Assembly (NCBI GenBank): GCA_948567375.1
Contig: OX419757.1
Location: 55,428,001 to 55,492,000, forward strand
Direction: 5' to 3'
DNA: 64,000 bases
DNA from: Lunularia cruciata
Taxonomy: Eukaryota > Streptophyta > Marchantiopsida > Lunulariales > Lunulariaceae
Below, piece by piece: positions 1-11,432 of the stretch (its first letter is position 1; the number at the start of each line of letters is the position of its first letter). The notes under the pieces are model-generated. The model was not told where the DNA came from. It was given only the letters and a program-made list of their open reading frames with translations, and did not search any database. The position numbers and the translations under genes were made by a program.

Positions 1-10
1 AGATGTATTT

Positions 11-245
11 GCAGACTTTTGGGAGTGGAGTTCATAAGTTAAAAAAACTTAGAGAGGAGAGGTTTGTGCAGATTTTTGGGAAAGGAGTTCATTCATTTTG
101 AAACCTAGGAGAGGAGAGGTTCTAGCAGATTTCCATTGTGGAGTTTAGGTTTGAAAAGTAAGGAGAACCAAAAGAGAAGAGGTTTTGGCAGATTTCCATA
201 ATAGAGTTAGAGTTTAGGTTTGAAATTTGGAGTTGGAGTTTAGAT
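11..245. repeat. Degenerate tandem repeat, four copies of 57-63 bp
   Basis: A unit beginning GCAGA(C/T)TTT or GCAGATTTCC recurs at 11, 68, 125 and 188, giving spacings of 57, 57 and 63 bp. Each copy carries a variant of a GAGTT(C/T)A..GTT core followed by an AG-rich AGGAGAGGTT stretch. Copies are diverged by substitutions and small indels. The array may continue to the left of the window. No coding potential was seen. Confidence 0.6.
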
Positions 246-1880
246 TAAAAAACTAAGGAGAAGGGTGTGAGAAATTCTCTCAAACTTGCAAACTTTGTAA
301 GATGTCAAGCTTGAAAAAAAATTGAGAGAGAAATTTCCAAAATTTCCAAATTGGGAGTTGGAATAGAAGATTAAAAGAAGATTTTGATAAGCAAAACATG
401 GAAGACACTAAGAAAAGTGCTTGGCTCATTAATTTCCATGTTTTTGAGGACATAATGATATTTATCAAATGGGCTAGCTTGACAAACTTGGATTAGATAT
501 TTGGTAGAAGCTATATAAGAGTATGCCTTGAATCTCTTGGGGCTTAAGGTTGTAATCAGCATGAAGTAGCCATGCACACATGTGAGTTTTGGGTTTTATT
601 TTGAGATTTGATTGATTTTTGATTTTCATGTTGTTGAGTTTTTCTAGAACTTCTAAACCCTAAACCCCAAGCCCTAGCTACATGTATCAACCTAGCTATG
701 CATATAAACACTTTGTTATGCACATTCACCCTTAGCTATTGTGCATCCTCACTCCATGCATGTACATATTGGCCCCTTCTATGGATACCATTCCTTGGCT
801 CATGTGCACCCCTACTCCTTGGCTATGAATACCATCCTTGGTTGTGCATATCACTCTTTAGCTCTTGATTGAAATAAATTCTACAATACTTTTCTTGGAC
901 ATTTTTAAGGCATTCTTGGACATTTTAATGCATACTAACATCCTTGTTTATTACAATTTAGTCTTTGATATCCTAATGACAATCCTCATGACCTTGTTGA
1001 TGTCTATAAGTGTCATTCAAAAAAGTAGAAGTCAAACTATGTTAAGTGCTATATCTTGTATGTATTGCAATCACCTTCTTGATATTTTATCCAAGTCTGG
1101 TTTTAAGTTCTTTAAAATTTATATGAGAAGGTTAGATATATGTAAAAGTGGTATATAGGATCCATTTTGTTATACTTCCACCAAAACCCAATTCAATATC
1201 TAGAAAATGACTATTTCCTTGTCTTGCCAAATCTTTTTTATCTTGGTTATGATTAAACCTCATTATATGGATTGTTAAGCATGTAAATACTTGATTAGCA
1301 CCTTGCTAAACACCTCTTTTTGTAGTTTGGGTTGTCTTCTTATTGTGTCTATGTTCTACTTTATTGTCTTAATTGTCTTAATTGTCTTATTATTACATCT
1401 ATATTCTCATTTTTTGGTTTGTCTTCTTATTGCATCCACATTATGTGGCTATCATATTATTGTTTTGTGGATTGTTTTCTTATTTTTGTATAATTTTTGC
1501 TGACTATTAAGTTCAATAATATACCAATTTTTTGGACATATGAGATCAAAACACACACACACATGCAAGGATGGTTGGCTAGAGATCTTTTATGCTATTT
1601 GTTGGTATCATTAAGGAATGTGCTTGCTTTGCAAACAAAGACATTGGCAAAGTGGAGTGCTGTTCCACACACTTTTGTCTAGGATTGGTTGTTGGAGTAG
1701 GACTTCATTTCTAGGAATACCTTGCCTACTAATATGCATCTCCAATGTGGAGATTGTTTTTCTAGATGTTGTGTTTGCTTTTTTTTTGCTTCTAGGAGAC
1801 CCAAGGTGGTACATGGGCATGCTATCATTAATGTAAAGACCAAGATAGAAGTGTCTATAATGAGGATTATGGTTGGGCTA
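246..1880. other. AT-rich stretch with no recognisable gene
   Basis: Several short open frames occur (for example 865-1158 on the plus strand, 97 codons), but they are rich in I, L, F and Y, as expected of random AT-rich DNA, and show no motif. At 650-850 there is a loose CCTTGGCTAT / TGCAYA..CCC alternation resembling that at 45.93-46.25 kb, which may be an old dispersed repeat. Nothing else was supported. Confidence 0.5.
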
Positions 1881-1896
1881 TAAATGAGAATTATGA

Positions 1897-2118
1897 TTGA
1901 TGCTCACTTTGGAGGCTGAGTTGGTGATCTTACATAGGCAGTTTTACCATCTTGATATGCACAAATTCAAGATGACTTTCATAGGAAAGATCCTCACCCA
2001 TATTTTCATGGAAAGTGGTTTCATTGGTGAGGATGATGTGACTTTTGAGAGCATTGTTAAGGACAAGGAGGTCCTTTTTCATGATGCTAATGAGGAGGAT
2101 GATGAGTTTGGTGAGTGA
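1897..2118 (+). pseudogene. Unrecognised 73-codon acidic-tailed ORF
   Basis: The frame encodes a 73-residue peptide with a C-terminal acidic run (EEDDEFGE). I do not recognise it. It lies at the start of about 2 kb of decayed, coding-like plus-strand sequence (1.9-4.1 kb) in which readable segments alternate between frames. It could be an exon or fragment of the same decayed unit as the ORF at 3,284. It could equally be chance. Confidence 0.2.
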
Positions 2119-2225
2119 AAGTAGACTAATGAACCCTTATGAAAACTATATATTTTCATTTTTATGAAAAATTTATCCATTTTTATATATAATCTTGTTT
2201 TTACAAGTTCTTATTATTATTATTC

Positions 2226-2370
2226 TTAAATTTGGATGTCTGATATTTCAATTTATCTGCAAGCTATCATGCAAAAAATGCTATGGAATTTTACACATGC
2301 TTGTTGTTATTGTTAAATTTGGATGTTTGATATTTCAATTTATTGGCAAGTCATCATGCATAGAATGTTC
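2226..2370. repeat. Two-copy direct repeat, 87-bp period
   Basis: TAAATTTGGATGT(C/T)TGATATTTC starts near 2,226 and again near 2,313, each followed by AATTTAT..GCAAG..ATCATGCA and an AATG end. The two copies differ at several bases. This is a local tandem duplication without recognised function. Confidence 0.6.
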
Positions 2371-2458
2371 ATATGTTAGATGTAGAGGTTCCCATGAAAG
2401 TAGATGAGGAGTAGGAAATGGATTAACAAGAGGAGATGAGCCACTACTGTCCTTTGAA

Positions 2459-2461
<3 letters not shown>

Positions 2462-2520
<59 letters not shown>
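2462..2520. repeat. (GA)n microsatellite
   Basis: This is an almost perfect GA dinucleotide run of about 58 bp. A shorter GA run follows at 2,560-2,572. Confidence 0.95.
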
Positions 2521-2523
<3 letters not shown>

Positions 2524-3283
2524 TAAGGAGTTAGATGGTGGAGTGTAGAAAGGAGATGAAGAGAGAGAGAGAGCATAACCTCACTAGAGAGTGTATTTTA
2601 GGAGAGAAGATAAGAGCAAGGAGATTTTCAAATATAGGTAATATTATAGCCTTTTGTGTGAGAGAGTATAGTGTAAGAGAGAGAGAGGATTCATTCTTGA
2701 CCTTTGTACATGCAAAGAGTACTAGAGTAGAGAAGGTTGCTCAATAAGATGCAGATTTAGCCCATAGATAGTTGATAATTGAGGCTTATTCTACTCAAGC
2801 GTAGTTTCACACACAAGAGTTAAATTTTAGCATAGTGCGGTTGGAGAAGATTCAAGCTCAATTAGCTAAGGACTGTAGACAAGGTGAGGATTTCTCTAGA
2901 CAAGGCTTATGATGAGGCAAGCACCTTCCTAGATGAGGCTAAGATATCACCTATTGAGATAGCTATGCATGTAGAGACTCACATAAACATTCTGAATAGA
3001 GTCACTCATGGTACTCAATGAGATAGTCCCACAAGTTTTAGATACTCTCACATTCCACCCACTTCTGGGCATATCCAAGAGTAGATTGAGTGGCTTGAGG
3101 AGAGGAGCTTGCATTACAAAGTGAGCTCTCTAGAATTTAGATGTTGTGATAGAGGATAAGCTACTCTATAAGGTTCATTACTTATGTCATTTATGCTCAT
3201 GAGAAGTGTAGGAAGAGTTAGTTATGGATGGTGGTTGTTTAGTAGATATTATATGGGATAAAAATCATCTCAACTTGCAATAG

Positions 3284-3748
3284 TTGAACTTGGTATTGCA
3301 ATATGGGTGGTTACATTATAGAGGCAAGAGTACTTTTAGGTATTTACCATGGCTAGGAATTAGAGAGTTCACGGAGTATTGTGTGAGATGGTTTGAGATT
3401 ATCATTTGGATGGATAGCACAAGAGCAGATTGCAAGTATCTCCTCAAGGGCATGTGGGGTCAAAGTTTCATACCCAAGGGAAAAAAAACAAAGGTGCATC
3501 TCATGGCATTTCTTGATGACATGGATGGGTATAGAGACACTTATCAAGAATTCACATGTAGTCCTTATAGTGCATTTATTGCCTTGGGTCTATCACTTAG
3601 AGATATATTGATAGTTCAGAGTGCATTATTTCCACATTATAGAGACCATCTCCATAGTGCTATCTATCATCCAGCATTTACTACTTTTCACACTAAAATA
3701 GGATATTCACAAATTTACCAAAGTAGGAGATTCATACATATCCTATAG
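3284..3748 (+). pseudogene. Unrecognised 154-codon ORF in decayed coding-like sequence
   Basis: This is the longest open frame in the first 20 kb outside retroelement remnants. The product (154 aa) has no signal peptide or membrane segment and no motif I know. It contains the stretch FLDDMDGYRDTY near residues 75-86 and several aromatic residues. Readable plus-strand segments flank it in other frames (2.8-3.2 kb and 3.78-4.05 kb), which suggests a larger gene or transposon broken by frameshifts. The first methionine was taken as the start only because the frame opens there. It may be a retroelement or transposase fragment, or a captured host exon. I assign no function. Confidence 0.3.
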
Positions 3749-4182
3749 GGACTTCTTAATAGATCCCTTAACGAGATTCAAAGTAAAAAAACGCTTGGCC
3801 ATTGAATTCCTCACTAAGGAATGGACATCTAGTCATCTTAAGAATTATATTGCAGACCTATATGAGGGTTTAGTAGCACTTTTCAAGACCCCCTATGCAT
3901 AATAAAGAGTGGGAACTACTATATAGATATATTCAAGTGCTTATTGGTAGACCTATCATTAGGTGCATTGATACAACACTAGCATGTATCAAAGTAGAGC
4001 AACTTCCACCAAATGCCAATACCAATTCCAATACCATTTCAGAGGTAGAGGATACTATCTAGTTCACGACTATAGAGGATCATATCATAAGATTGGATTC
4101 AACCCACTACACAAGATACTATGACATTAGGACTTGTTAGCTCATGAGTGTTTCTTATTATTATACACATCCATACCCATTG

Positions 4183-4262
4183 TACACACACACACACACA
4201 CACAAATAAAAATAAATAAATAATAAAATAAATAATAAAATAAATAAATAAAATAAAAATAT
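4183..4262. repeat. Compound microsatellite (CA)n-(AAAT)n
   Basis: About ten CA units are followed directly by about 55 bp of AAAT/AATAAA simple repeat. Confidence 0.9.
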
Positions 4263-4507
4263 ATATGCAAGAGTTTTGCACTCTAAGCAACACAAAGAGT
4301 GTTTGGGACTCAAATTCATTTATCTTGTGTATATTCTCACATCTATTTACTATTTACTTGGTTCACTATGAGATTTGCTCATATAAGCCAGCCTAAACTT
4401 CTAAATTTTTGTCCTCATATGTGTTATCTAAACTTGTGAGATTATTGTCAATATCACCATAAATTAAGATTTCACTTATTAGTTTGTATCCTTTGGCAAG
4501 AGATTTG

Positions 4508-4940
4508 TAGCGCCAAAGCTAGTTTGCTTGAATGTTGGACTAGTAGTGTTGGTAGTCATAGTTATTTTGGTAGTTACTCATAGATTACTTGTTGGTGGTT
4601 GGATTTCATGTTTGAGCTACTAAATACATGGTGTGACCCACCATCACTTGCACCGTTCATATTGTTGGATGTACCATCATCAACACTATTAGGGTTGGAG
4701 ATCTTGGTCAAGCAGAAAGGTATACTTTTGAAGTGCAACTCCAAAAAGCTCACTTCTCCGATGTTGAGCCTTTGAGTTCTTGGCAATGGTGGACAAAGGT
4801 TGATGAGCATCACCTAGAGTCTCTTAGCTAGAGTAGGTGTGGCTTGATTGTAATTAATACTTGATTGTTGGCAGATTGTTGAATGAAGAATGAAGTACAA
4901 ATTTGATTTGAGTGTGATTTGAGTGGAAGAATGAACTGAG
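4508..4940 (+). repeat. 5' LTR remnant of element E
   Basis: About 430 bp starting at AGCGCCAAAGCTAGTTTGCT is clearly alignable with 44,960-45,392 (AGCACCAAAGCTAGTTTGCT). Shared blocks include the AGTTATTTTGGTA, ACTTGTTGG(T/C)GGTTGGATTTC and GAGTCTCTTAGCTAGAGT segments, ending at GAAGAATGAACTGA. The copies are heavily diverged, consistent with great age. The first roughly 120 bp of the 3' copy is not found upstream here, so this copy is 5'-truncated. It is interpreted as an LTR because it brackets the gag-to-integrase remnants. Confidence 0.7.
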
Positions 4941-4973
4941 GGTGTTGGTAGTATCTCCAAGCTTGGCTGATTG

Positions 4974-5245
4974 TTGGTACATTTGATTATGCTCCTACAT
5001 ATCCCTAAGAGTGATCATGTGTGGAAGTCCTATTTGAGTTGATGAAAATTTGGTAGTGAGGAAAATGGTGTATTGAAGTGCTCATCAAATTTGTGAGAAT
5101 TAAGTCAATTGGTACATTTGATTATGGTCCTAGATTTCCCTAAGAGTGATCATGTGTGGAAGTCCTATTTGAGTTGATGTAAATTTGGCAATGGGGCAAA
5201 TGGTGTTTTGAAGTGCTCATCAACTTTGTGAGAATTAAGTCAATT
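4974..5245. repeat. 135-bp tandem duplication in the leader of E
   Basis: The unit beginning TTGGTACATTTGATTATG at 4,974 is repeated at 5,109 with about 90% or better identity by eye, including the GAGTGATCATGTGTGGAAGTC block. No coding capacity was evident. Confidence 0.85.
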
Positions 5246-6479
5246 TGAGACAATGAGGGTTTGATTTGAGCTCAAGGAGGTAAAATCAAGGTTTGGTGCA
5301 AATTGAGTCCAAAATGAAAATTTGGAGGTAGATTTGGGAACCCATCTCCTCTAATTAGGGATTTGGAGATCCACATCATCTCAATTGGCCCAAGTTGATA
5401 ATTAGTGGAGGTCAAGTTGGTGGAGGTTGTCTAGAGTTGGAGGTTGCCTAAATTGCCCTGGCTAGTGTTTGAGTTAGTGAAGCTTGTTCAAATTTGGAAG
5501 TTTACCAAATTACCCTAGTTAGTGTTGGAGTGTGTGAAGCTTGGCCAAATTTGGGGAGGAGTTGAATTGGCAAGAAGAAAGGCCTCATTTGGCTAAATTT
5601 TGGCATTTTGAGGCATAAGGTTGTGGGCTAGAAAGGTGACAAAGGGCCAACAAGCCAACTTGCTGGCATGAAGCTAGCCATTTTAGATGAGTTTTTGGTC
5701 ATCATTTGGCAAAATCTACCCACCCATCTAGATTGTGCACAAAAGGGTTTAAATCCTAGATCTTTGGTTCCTAGATTGGTGCCCTAGCCAACTAGTCCAC
5801 TTCACTTGTTGTCCTAGTGACTTGTTGACTGATACCTATACACATGTAACTTTGGCTAAGAGAGGCATTTGGCTCATCTTTGGTAATCTTGGTAACTTAG
5901 GTGTAGGTAGACACTCCTATTTATCAAGTACCAAAAGGTGGTAGAGTTAGTCTGGTGGTGATTTATGAAATGGAAGATTTTGTTTAGACTTCTTCTATTG
6001 GACTCCCTCCATTCTCTACTTCTTATATGTGCATCATGTTTGTGTGAGATGCCTTGACTTTAAAGCGTTGGTACTCTAGTGTGCTCTTGGTAGTGAGGCT
6101 GGAATGATGACTCATCAAACTATTTATTTTTTCTCTAGTGAGGTATGAAGTGAGAACTTGTAGACCATGAGAGTACATGTTATGATGATAGGTTACAAGT
6201 TGCTCTTTTCCCTAATGTAGTTTTTGTAGTTAGAGCTACATTAGTGAGTGATGTTCACTTGGTGGTGAACCTTGGTAGGGCACTTGTGGTGGATATAGTT
6301 GTAATTTGAGTTATAATGTCAAAATGGAGTTCTTTGGAGAGTCCAAAAAAGATTTTGTTGTAATACACAATGGTTTACATAGAGTGACACTGGATATCAA
6401 CCTATATCTCAAGTCTCAGTGAGGAAGAATATTGACTTTGATTTGGAGTTTGATATGAGTTGATTCAATTAGGAATGCA
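5246..6479 (+). other. Untranslated leader region of element E
   Basis: This is G/T-rich sequence between the 5' LTR remnant and the gag remnant. No convincing gene, tRNA primer-binding site or other element was recognised in this 1.2 kb. It probably holds the rest of the LTR and the leader. Confidence 0.35.
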
Positions 6480-7640
6480 CCTAGTGTGTTTGCACCATTG
6501 TGTGGGACATGGACAAGATTTATGGGGCCTCCAAAGGCCCCAAGTTCTATCTGGTACAATGGGTACTATTGAGTTGGATGACTTCATCCAAGAGTTTGAT
6601 GGTTGGTGTGATCTATAGTAGATGTGGAACTCAACTTTATTCACACCTTTCATGGCATGGAAGGGATTATTTCAGCACTTGAGGGTCCACTTGGATGAGT
6701 ATCATGAGTTCAGGAGAGCTCACTTGGAGTAGATCAAACTATGGATACAATATTGATCTCTAAACTACATCTCCATCACTTTAGGCTTGGTTGCTTGATC
6801 TATATTGACAATACTCATGAAATCTGTTTGGCTCTAGTAGCATTGGTGTATCTTGTGGAGGTGCACTAGTTGGAGATAGTGCTACTATGAGTGGGGGTAC
6901 TGCTATAGGAGGTGGTGCAATACCGAGATTTAACCCCATGGTAGAGTTCTTCTAATGCTTGAGGTAGAACTACTATGGAGTGCAATAAGCCAAGGAGTTG
7001 ATAAGTTGAGGAGCTTGCAAGAGTTCCAATAAAAGGCTAAAGAGAGCCTACGCAAAGCATACACTTGTATGAGATGGCTAATCCATTTCACTCAAGGAAT
7101 TAATGAGGCCCAAGTAATCTAGTTTTGGTATGGGATCCTAGATAGGGAGTTGCAGTATAATATATATGATGCTTTGTTGTTATAAGCTACCTCACCTACT
7201 TTGACCATGGTCTTTTAGTTTGGCTGAGCATTTTGAGCTCAACATGGTGGAGGAGAGAGCGGTGAATTTGGAGTTGGTAGGGAGATCTAATCCACAATTA
7301 TTACTTCTTCTAGAGTGCAACAAAGTGCACCACACTATGTTGGTTTCTAAGGGTAGAAAAGATAGCCCAAATCTTATGGAGCAAGTGGAAGCCCTAATGC
7401 AACTATACTCTTACCTTCATTTTTAGGTAAGCAATAGCTAGTGAATGGTGGTGTTGCTTGTTGTACTTGTGGTGGACCTCACCACAAGAGAGAGTGCACT
7501 CAAGGTAGTGGACATGATACCTTTGGTGCATCATAGCTAACATAGAGATTATGTGACCATTGCCATAAATTTGGTCATACTAGTGATCAATGCTTTGACC
7601 TTCACCTAGATTACAAAGTGGTAGGGTTGCTATTGTAGGT
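6480..7640 (+). pseudogene. gag remnant of element E with two zinc knuckles
   Basis: A gag-like reading begins at 6,557 (GTIELDDFIQEFDGWCD) and continues through FMAWKGLFQHL (about 6,643) and FNPMVEFF (about 6,930). Near 7,220-7,426 it includes FELNMVEERAVNLEL. Near 7,455-7,500 a first zinc knuckle reads CCTCGGPHHKREC, and near 7,555-7,600 a second reads CDHCHKFGHTSDQC, an exact CX2CX4HX4C. Such CCHC knuckles bind the RNA genome in retroelement nucleocapsids. The frame is broken by many stops and frameshifts. The open segment 7,660-7,953 downstream may be the spacer to protease. Confidence 0.7.
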
Positions 7641-8067
7641 GGTATAGGAGCTCTAGGTAATGCAAGATGAGGTAGTAGAGGATCCTTACTTAGTAGAGAT
7701 GCAATACCTGCCTTTGCTTCTGATACAACCAAAGCTACTCGGATTAAGCAGTTGGAGCAGAGATGCTAGTGATAGAGACATCTTGGAATTTATGTGTGGA
7801 GCAATACAAGTAGATGCATCTACCTTACTGACAAGGAGTGTAGTATGTGCTCTAGAGTCTAGAGGAGCATCAATGGAGTTGGATCCACAAAGAAGAGAGG
7901 CTAGTAGACAAGTTAGACTTCTCCAACCTTTCACACTCTCTAGGGCACTATAAATGACATCCATGGCTCTTAGATGTCATAATGTAGGTGTTGTAGGTGA
8001 TGATGGAGTGCATGATGGACTAGATGCTAGTCAACCAATTGCTACTACATAGATTGAGTCTTGCATA

Positions 8068-8693
8068 ATGTTAGAGGCGGCTCAGTTTATTATGCACTTC
8101 TCTTTATTCTTAGTCAATGACATGTTTACACTAGGAGTTGATCCAACTCTAGTGTTCCAATTGGTTGTCACACTTTGTGAGAGTAGGGATAATATAGTTC
8201 TTACTTCTAGAGTAAAGGTGGTTGATAGTGGAGCTAACTTGGCTGAAAAGCATGGGATCCGCTTAACAACCAGTAGTTTATGGCAAGCAAAAACAACTAG
8301 GTTGGAGGAGTTACGAGCTAGACCTGCCTTTGAGCAAGTTAGGTTCACACCTAGAGTTATCCTATTGGATAACCAAAGGAGAGATCTTCCAATATGGTGG
8401 GACCTTTATGGAAGGTCTATACAACACATAAGGTCTTATTAGACTTTCGTGCTTTATAGCCCTTTATGTTGGAAAAGGCTACAATTGTCAGTCTTGAGCT
8501 ACAAAAGATCGATGGGAAGAGATGTTTATTTTAGATCTAGACATCTTTAGGGGTGGTCCTACATAGTATATCACATATGGAGAGCTCATTGTCCAAAGTT
8601 AGCTTGATCATCTAATTGATAGCTCTGCGGTGAAAGCTCAAGCCATTGCAATAATTGCAAAGTCATATGATGTGCTAGTTGGTGGACTAGTGT
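8068..8693 (+). pseudogene. Protease remnant of element E, N-terminal part
   Basis: An open frame at 8,068-8,442 contains VVDSGANLAEKHGI (about 8,218-8,260), matching the D-S-G-A active-site motif of retroviral-type aspartic proteases. After several stops, the typical end-of-protease motif (Y-D-x-L-x-G) is seen as SYDVLVGGL at about 8,662-8,690. It is interrupted there by solo LTR F, and the reading resumes at 10,614. The protein is not functional. Confidence 0.6.
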
Positions 8694-10608
8694 TGTGATA
8701 CCCATATTTTTCATTTTGGATGAGTTTTAAAAAAGAAGTGCATTGTTGAAACCAAATTGAACCCACATGGAGAAGAAACAATGAGAAGCTTGTATTTTGA
8801 TTCAACCCGAAGAAGTCAAATTTGTATTAGAGTAAGAAGGACTCGGATTGGATCAGACCCAAAGAAGCTTACTTTGTGTCAGAGGAGGAGGAGGAAGGAG
8901 GTCTGATGCCCAAAGAGGGTACTTTGCATTGGAAGGAAGGTTGCAGGTCAGGTTTACTGTGGGGGCTACATCTCAATGACCACATGTCCAAATCATATGT
9001 GTTGTATCTTGTTGGAAGCATCTCTTTCATGGTTTCCATTGCCACCAAAATTGCAAACTTTGAAGGTCTATAACAGAAGTTACAAGCATATGAAGTTTTG
9101 GGAGTAGATGTATAAAGTAGTTGAGTGTCTTTTGGTTAGTGTCTTTGGGTTCACAATACTTTGGGTCTATGTTTTTTGGGTCTCTACTACTTTGGGTTAG
9201 AAGCTTCTTTGCTTCAAGACAAAGGTGACCAGATTTGAGGGAGCTGGACCTCAAAGTGCAATGAACGTGACTTCAAGGGTCTTGCCAGAGGCATAAGAGG
9301 AAGTTAGAGTAGGGAAAAAAGATATTTAGGATACCCATGACTTCAATTTCAATTCTGATTGAAGATAGGATAGAATTAGAAAAGAAATAGTAGTAGTGAA
9401 TAAACCCAAAGTGCAAGATCAGATAGTAAATGTCTTTGGGTCAGTTACATGAGTGGCTAGGGGAAAGTGGGTTACAAATTGAAGGCGTAGATAACATACC
9501 CCTTCTTTCAATTACAATTCTTGATGAAGATATAGTAGAATTAACAAAGGAATTGATAGTAGTTAGACCCAAAGTAAGAGAAGTAGGAGTGCAAGTGTCT
9601 TTGGAGTTGTTCTCTAAGACATAAGAGAAGAGTGGGTCAAGAGATAAAGAGTTAGATCAATTACCCATGAGTGCAATTATACTTTAGAGTGAACATATGG
9701 TAGAGATAGTAAAGGAATTAGTAGAATCAGATAGACCCAAAGAAGGAGAAGTAATAGGAGTATCATTGGGTTTGGAAGCCAAAGAAGAAGTAAATATTAG
9801 ATTGGAGTAGTAATAGTTTTGAGATTTGAAGAGTCACATATGAAGAGGTGCATTGTCATTTTGGATCTGCAAGTTTGTAAGGTTGTTGTAGAATGGTATA
9901 GTTGTTAGATAATTGTTGAAGTGCTTTGCCTATTTAAAGGAGGCATTCGTAGTGTTATGTTGTTTAGTGCTCATTATTTCTAAGAATAGATAAAGTGAAG
10001 TGCTATGAAGTAGTGCTCGTGGCTTAAGCATAATTCCGAGTATCAACGTTGTGTGTGTTTGTGAGTGTTTGGAGAACTTTGAAGTGCAAATTAGTGTGTT
10101 TGTTGGATGATGGATTCCATAGCCGTGATCTTCATTCTGTGTGTTTGATCTTAAGTGAAGTGCAATCCAAGCAATGCCTTGACAGATTTGAGAGGGTTAT
10201 AGTGTTGGTAGTATTCTACAGTTGTGAGTGCAGCATAGTGTTGATGTGAAGCAATTTTGGTCAAGGAAGTTGTGCCATCAATGGAGAGGTGGAACACAAT
10301 TTTGAGGTGAAATCATGTTGCAGTGAAGTGCCATTTTTGGGAGAGATTGAATTATTGCAATCAATATTGTTTGGAAAGATTTGAAAGATTTGTGATTAAG
10401 TATGATAAATTGTTGTGACGAGACCACAAGTTAATGCTTGTTACTCTCTTTTAGGTGTGGTTTCTACCTGAGAGACTAAAGAAGAAATTAAGAAGAACCA
10501 CATTTGTGACATTTGACTTTGTATTTGACCAATTTTGATCAATATCTCTACGGGAGCAAACTTTACTTACCCAATTACCGCAAAAGTGATATTTACCGGG
10601 TTGTCACA
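8694..10608. mobile_element. Solo LTR, family F (1,915 bp)
   Basis: The sequence starts TGTGATACCC and ends GGTTGTCACA, with TG...CA termini. The 5 bp on each side are identical: AGTGT at 8,689-8,693 and at 10,609-10,613, a perfect target-site duplication. Removing it restores continuity of the protease reading of element E. No internal domain or second LTR was found, so it is a solo LTR left by LTR-LTR recombination. A TATA-like TATTTAAAGG lies at 9,931. The orientation is probably plus, judged from that TATA box and the GT-rich downstream leader. No other F copy is in the window. Confidence 0.85.
9342..9836. repeat. Diverged 165-bp periodic repeat inside solo LTR F
   Basis: Homologous blocks start at 9,342, 9,507 and 9,672, exactly 165 bp apart. 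The pattern is CAATT..AATTCTGAT/GAAGATA, then GTAGAATTA, then AAGGAATT..TAGTAG, then AGACCCAAAG, then GTCTTTGG. The middle copy lies in a 64-codon open frame (9,430-9,624). Confidence 0.7.
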
Positions 10609-10925
10609 AGTGTTATACCCCACGAGTTTCAATATTGAATTTTAGGAGACAACCTCTTACAGACCAGGTTGGTTGTCAGGTGAGGGATAGGTATGTTACC
10701 TACTAGTACACTTTATTAGTGGCAATAGTGGCTCACTATAGTCAACAACCATGGTATCAATTTCATCTTTCAATTGTTCCATAACTTGGCCTGGTTACTT
10801 ATTGGAGGGGAATACCCATGCAAAAGGATACTCCAATACCAAAGGAGATTGCTTGGATTTGGAATACAAGTGGGATTGTTCTATCCACCTTGGATGTTCC
10901 ATTGTGGAGTTCTGAGCAGACATTG
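10609..10925 (+). pseudogene. Element E: end of protease and start of the following domain
   Basis: From 10,614 the reading LYPTSFNIEF continues to TTSYRPGWLSGEG (about 10,650-10,686), then WPGYLLEGN (about 10,789). After a one-frame change come DTPIPKEIAWIWNTSGIV (about 10,827-10,880) and DVPLWSSEQTL. These segments connect the protease end with the methyltransferase-like domain that resumes at 19,465. Insertion A1 cuts it at 10,926. I do not recognise this linker as a standard domain. Confidence 0.5.
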
Positions 10926-11336
10926 CATAAAAGACTGAGACCAAGGAGAGAAATAGGAGAATGGAAGCTCATATTGGGACATTTGAATGAGGAAAAATTC
11001 CAAATGCCTAGCATGAGCTTTGGTTCTTGTATTTATAGGGATCATACAAGGCTCTTGACAAGCTTATCAAGAAGCTTCCTTGAGCCGCTTTCTTGGAGTG
11101 CAAGCCAAGTAATTGAGGAGATTCTCAAGAAGCTTCCTTCTAGAAGTTGTTTACTTGGCATGCAAGCTAAGTTAGTTGGAAGCTTCTAGAAGCTACCTAC
11201 TTGGGGTACAAGCTAAGCTAGCCAGGAAATTTTCCAAGAAGCTTCCTAGATACTTCTAGAATATTCTAGGCTAATTTTTTTTATTTGCTATTTGGTTAGC
11301 ACTACTAACTTTTTTGTTAAACTCCATATTATTACA
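10926..11336 (-). repeat. 3' LTR of A1
   Basis: On the plus strand it runs from about CATAAAAGACTGAGACC to ACTCCATATTATTACA and is alignable with 18,361-18,714 and with the A2 and A3 LTRs. It contains the family's nested AAGCTTC..TCTAGAAG blocks. The left terminus has lost the canonical TG (others read TGTAAAAG). Confidence 0.85.
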
Positions 11337-11432
11337 TATTCTCCCATCGCTAGTTGGTGATGTCCTTATTGCCAGTGAAGCTTTGAACTCTTGGATGGCT
11401 TGTTGTGAATTCTAGAGATGAGAAAGAGGTTC
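11337..11432 (-). other. Polypurine tract side of A1
   Basis: Read on the minus strand, the sequence immediately before the 3' LTR is GATGGGAGAATA, the same tract that precedes the A2 3' LTR at 33,381-33,392. It would prime plus-strand DNA synthesis in an active element. Confidence 0.5.

Noticed and set aside
654-680. Telomere-like CTAAACCCTAAACCCC
   Set aside because: Only two heptamer units; too short to call an interstitial telomeric repeat.
2376-2576. Leu/Ser-repeat frame on the minus strand
   Set aside because: Translation of the GA microsatellite.
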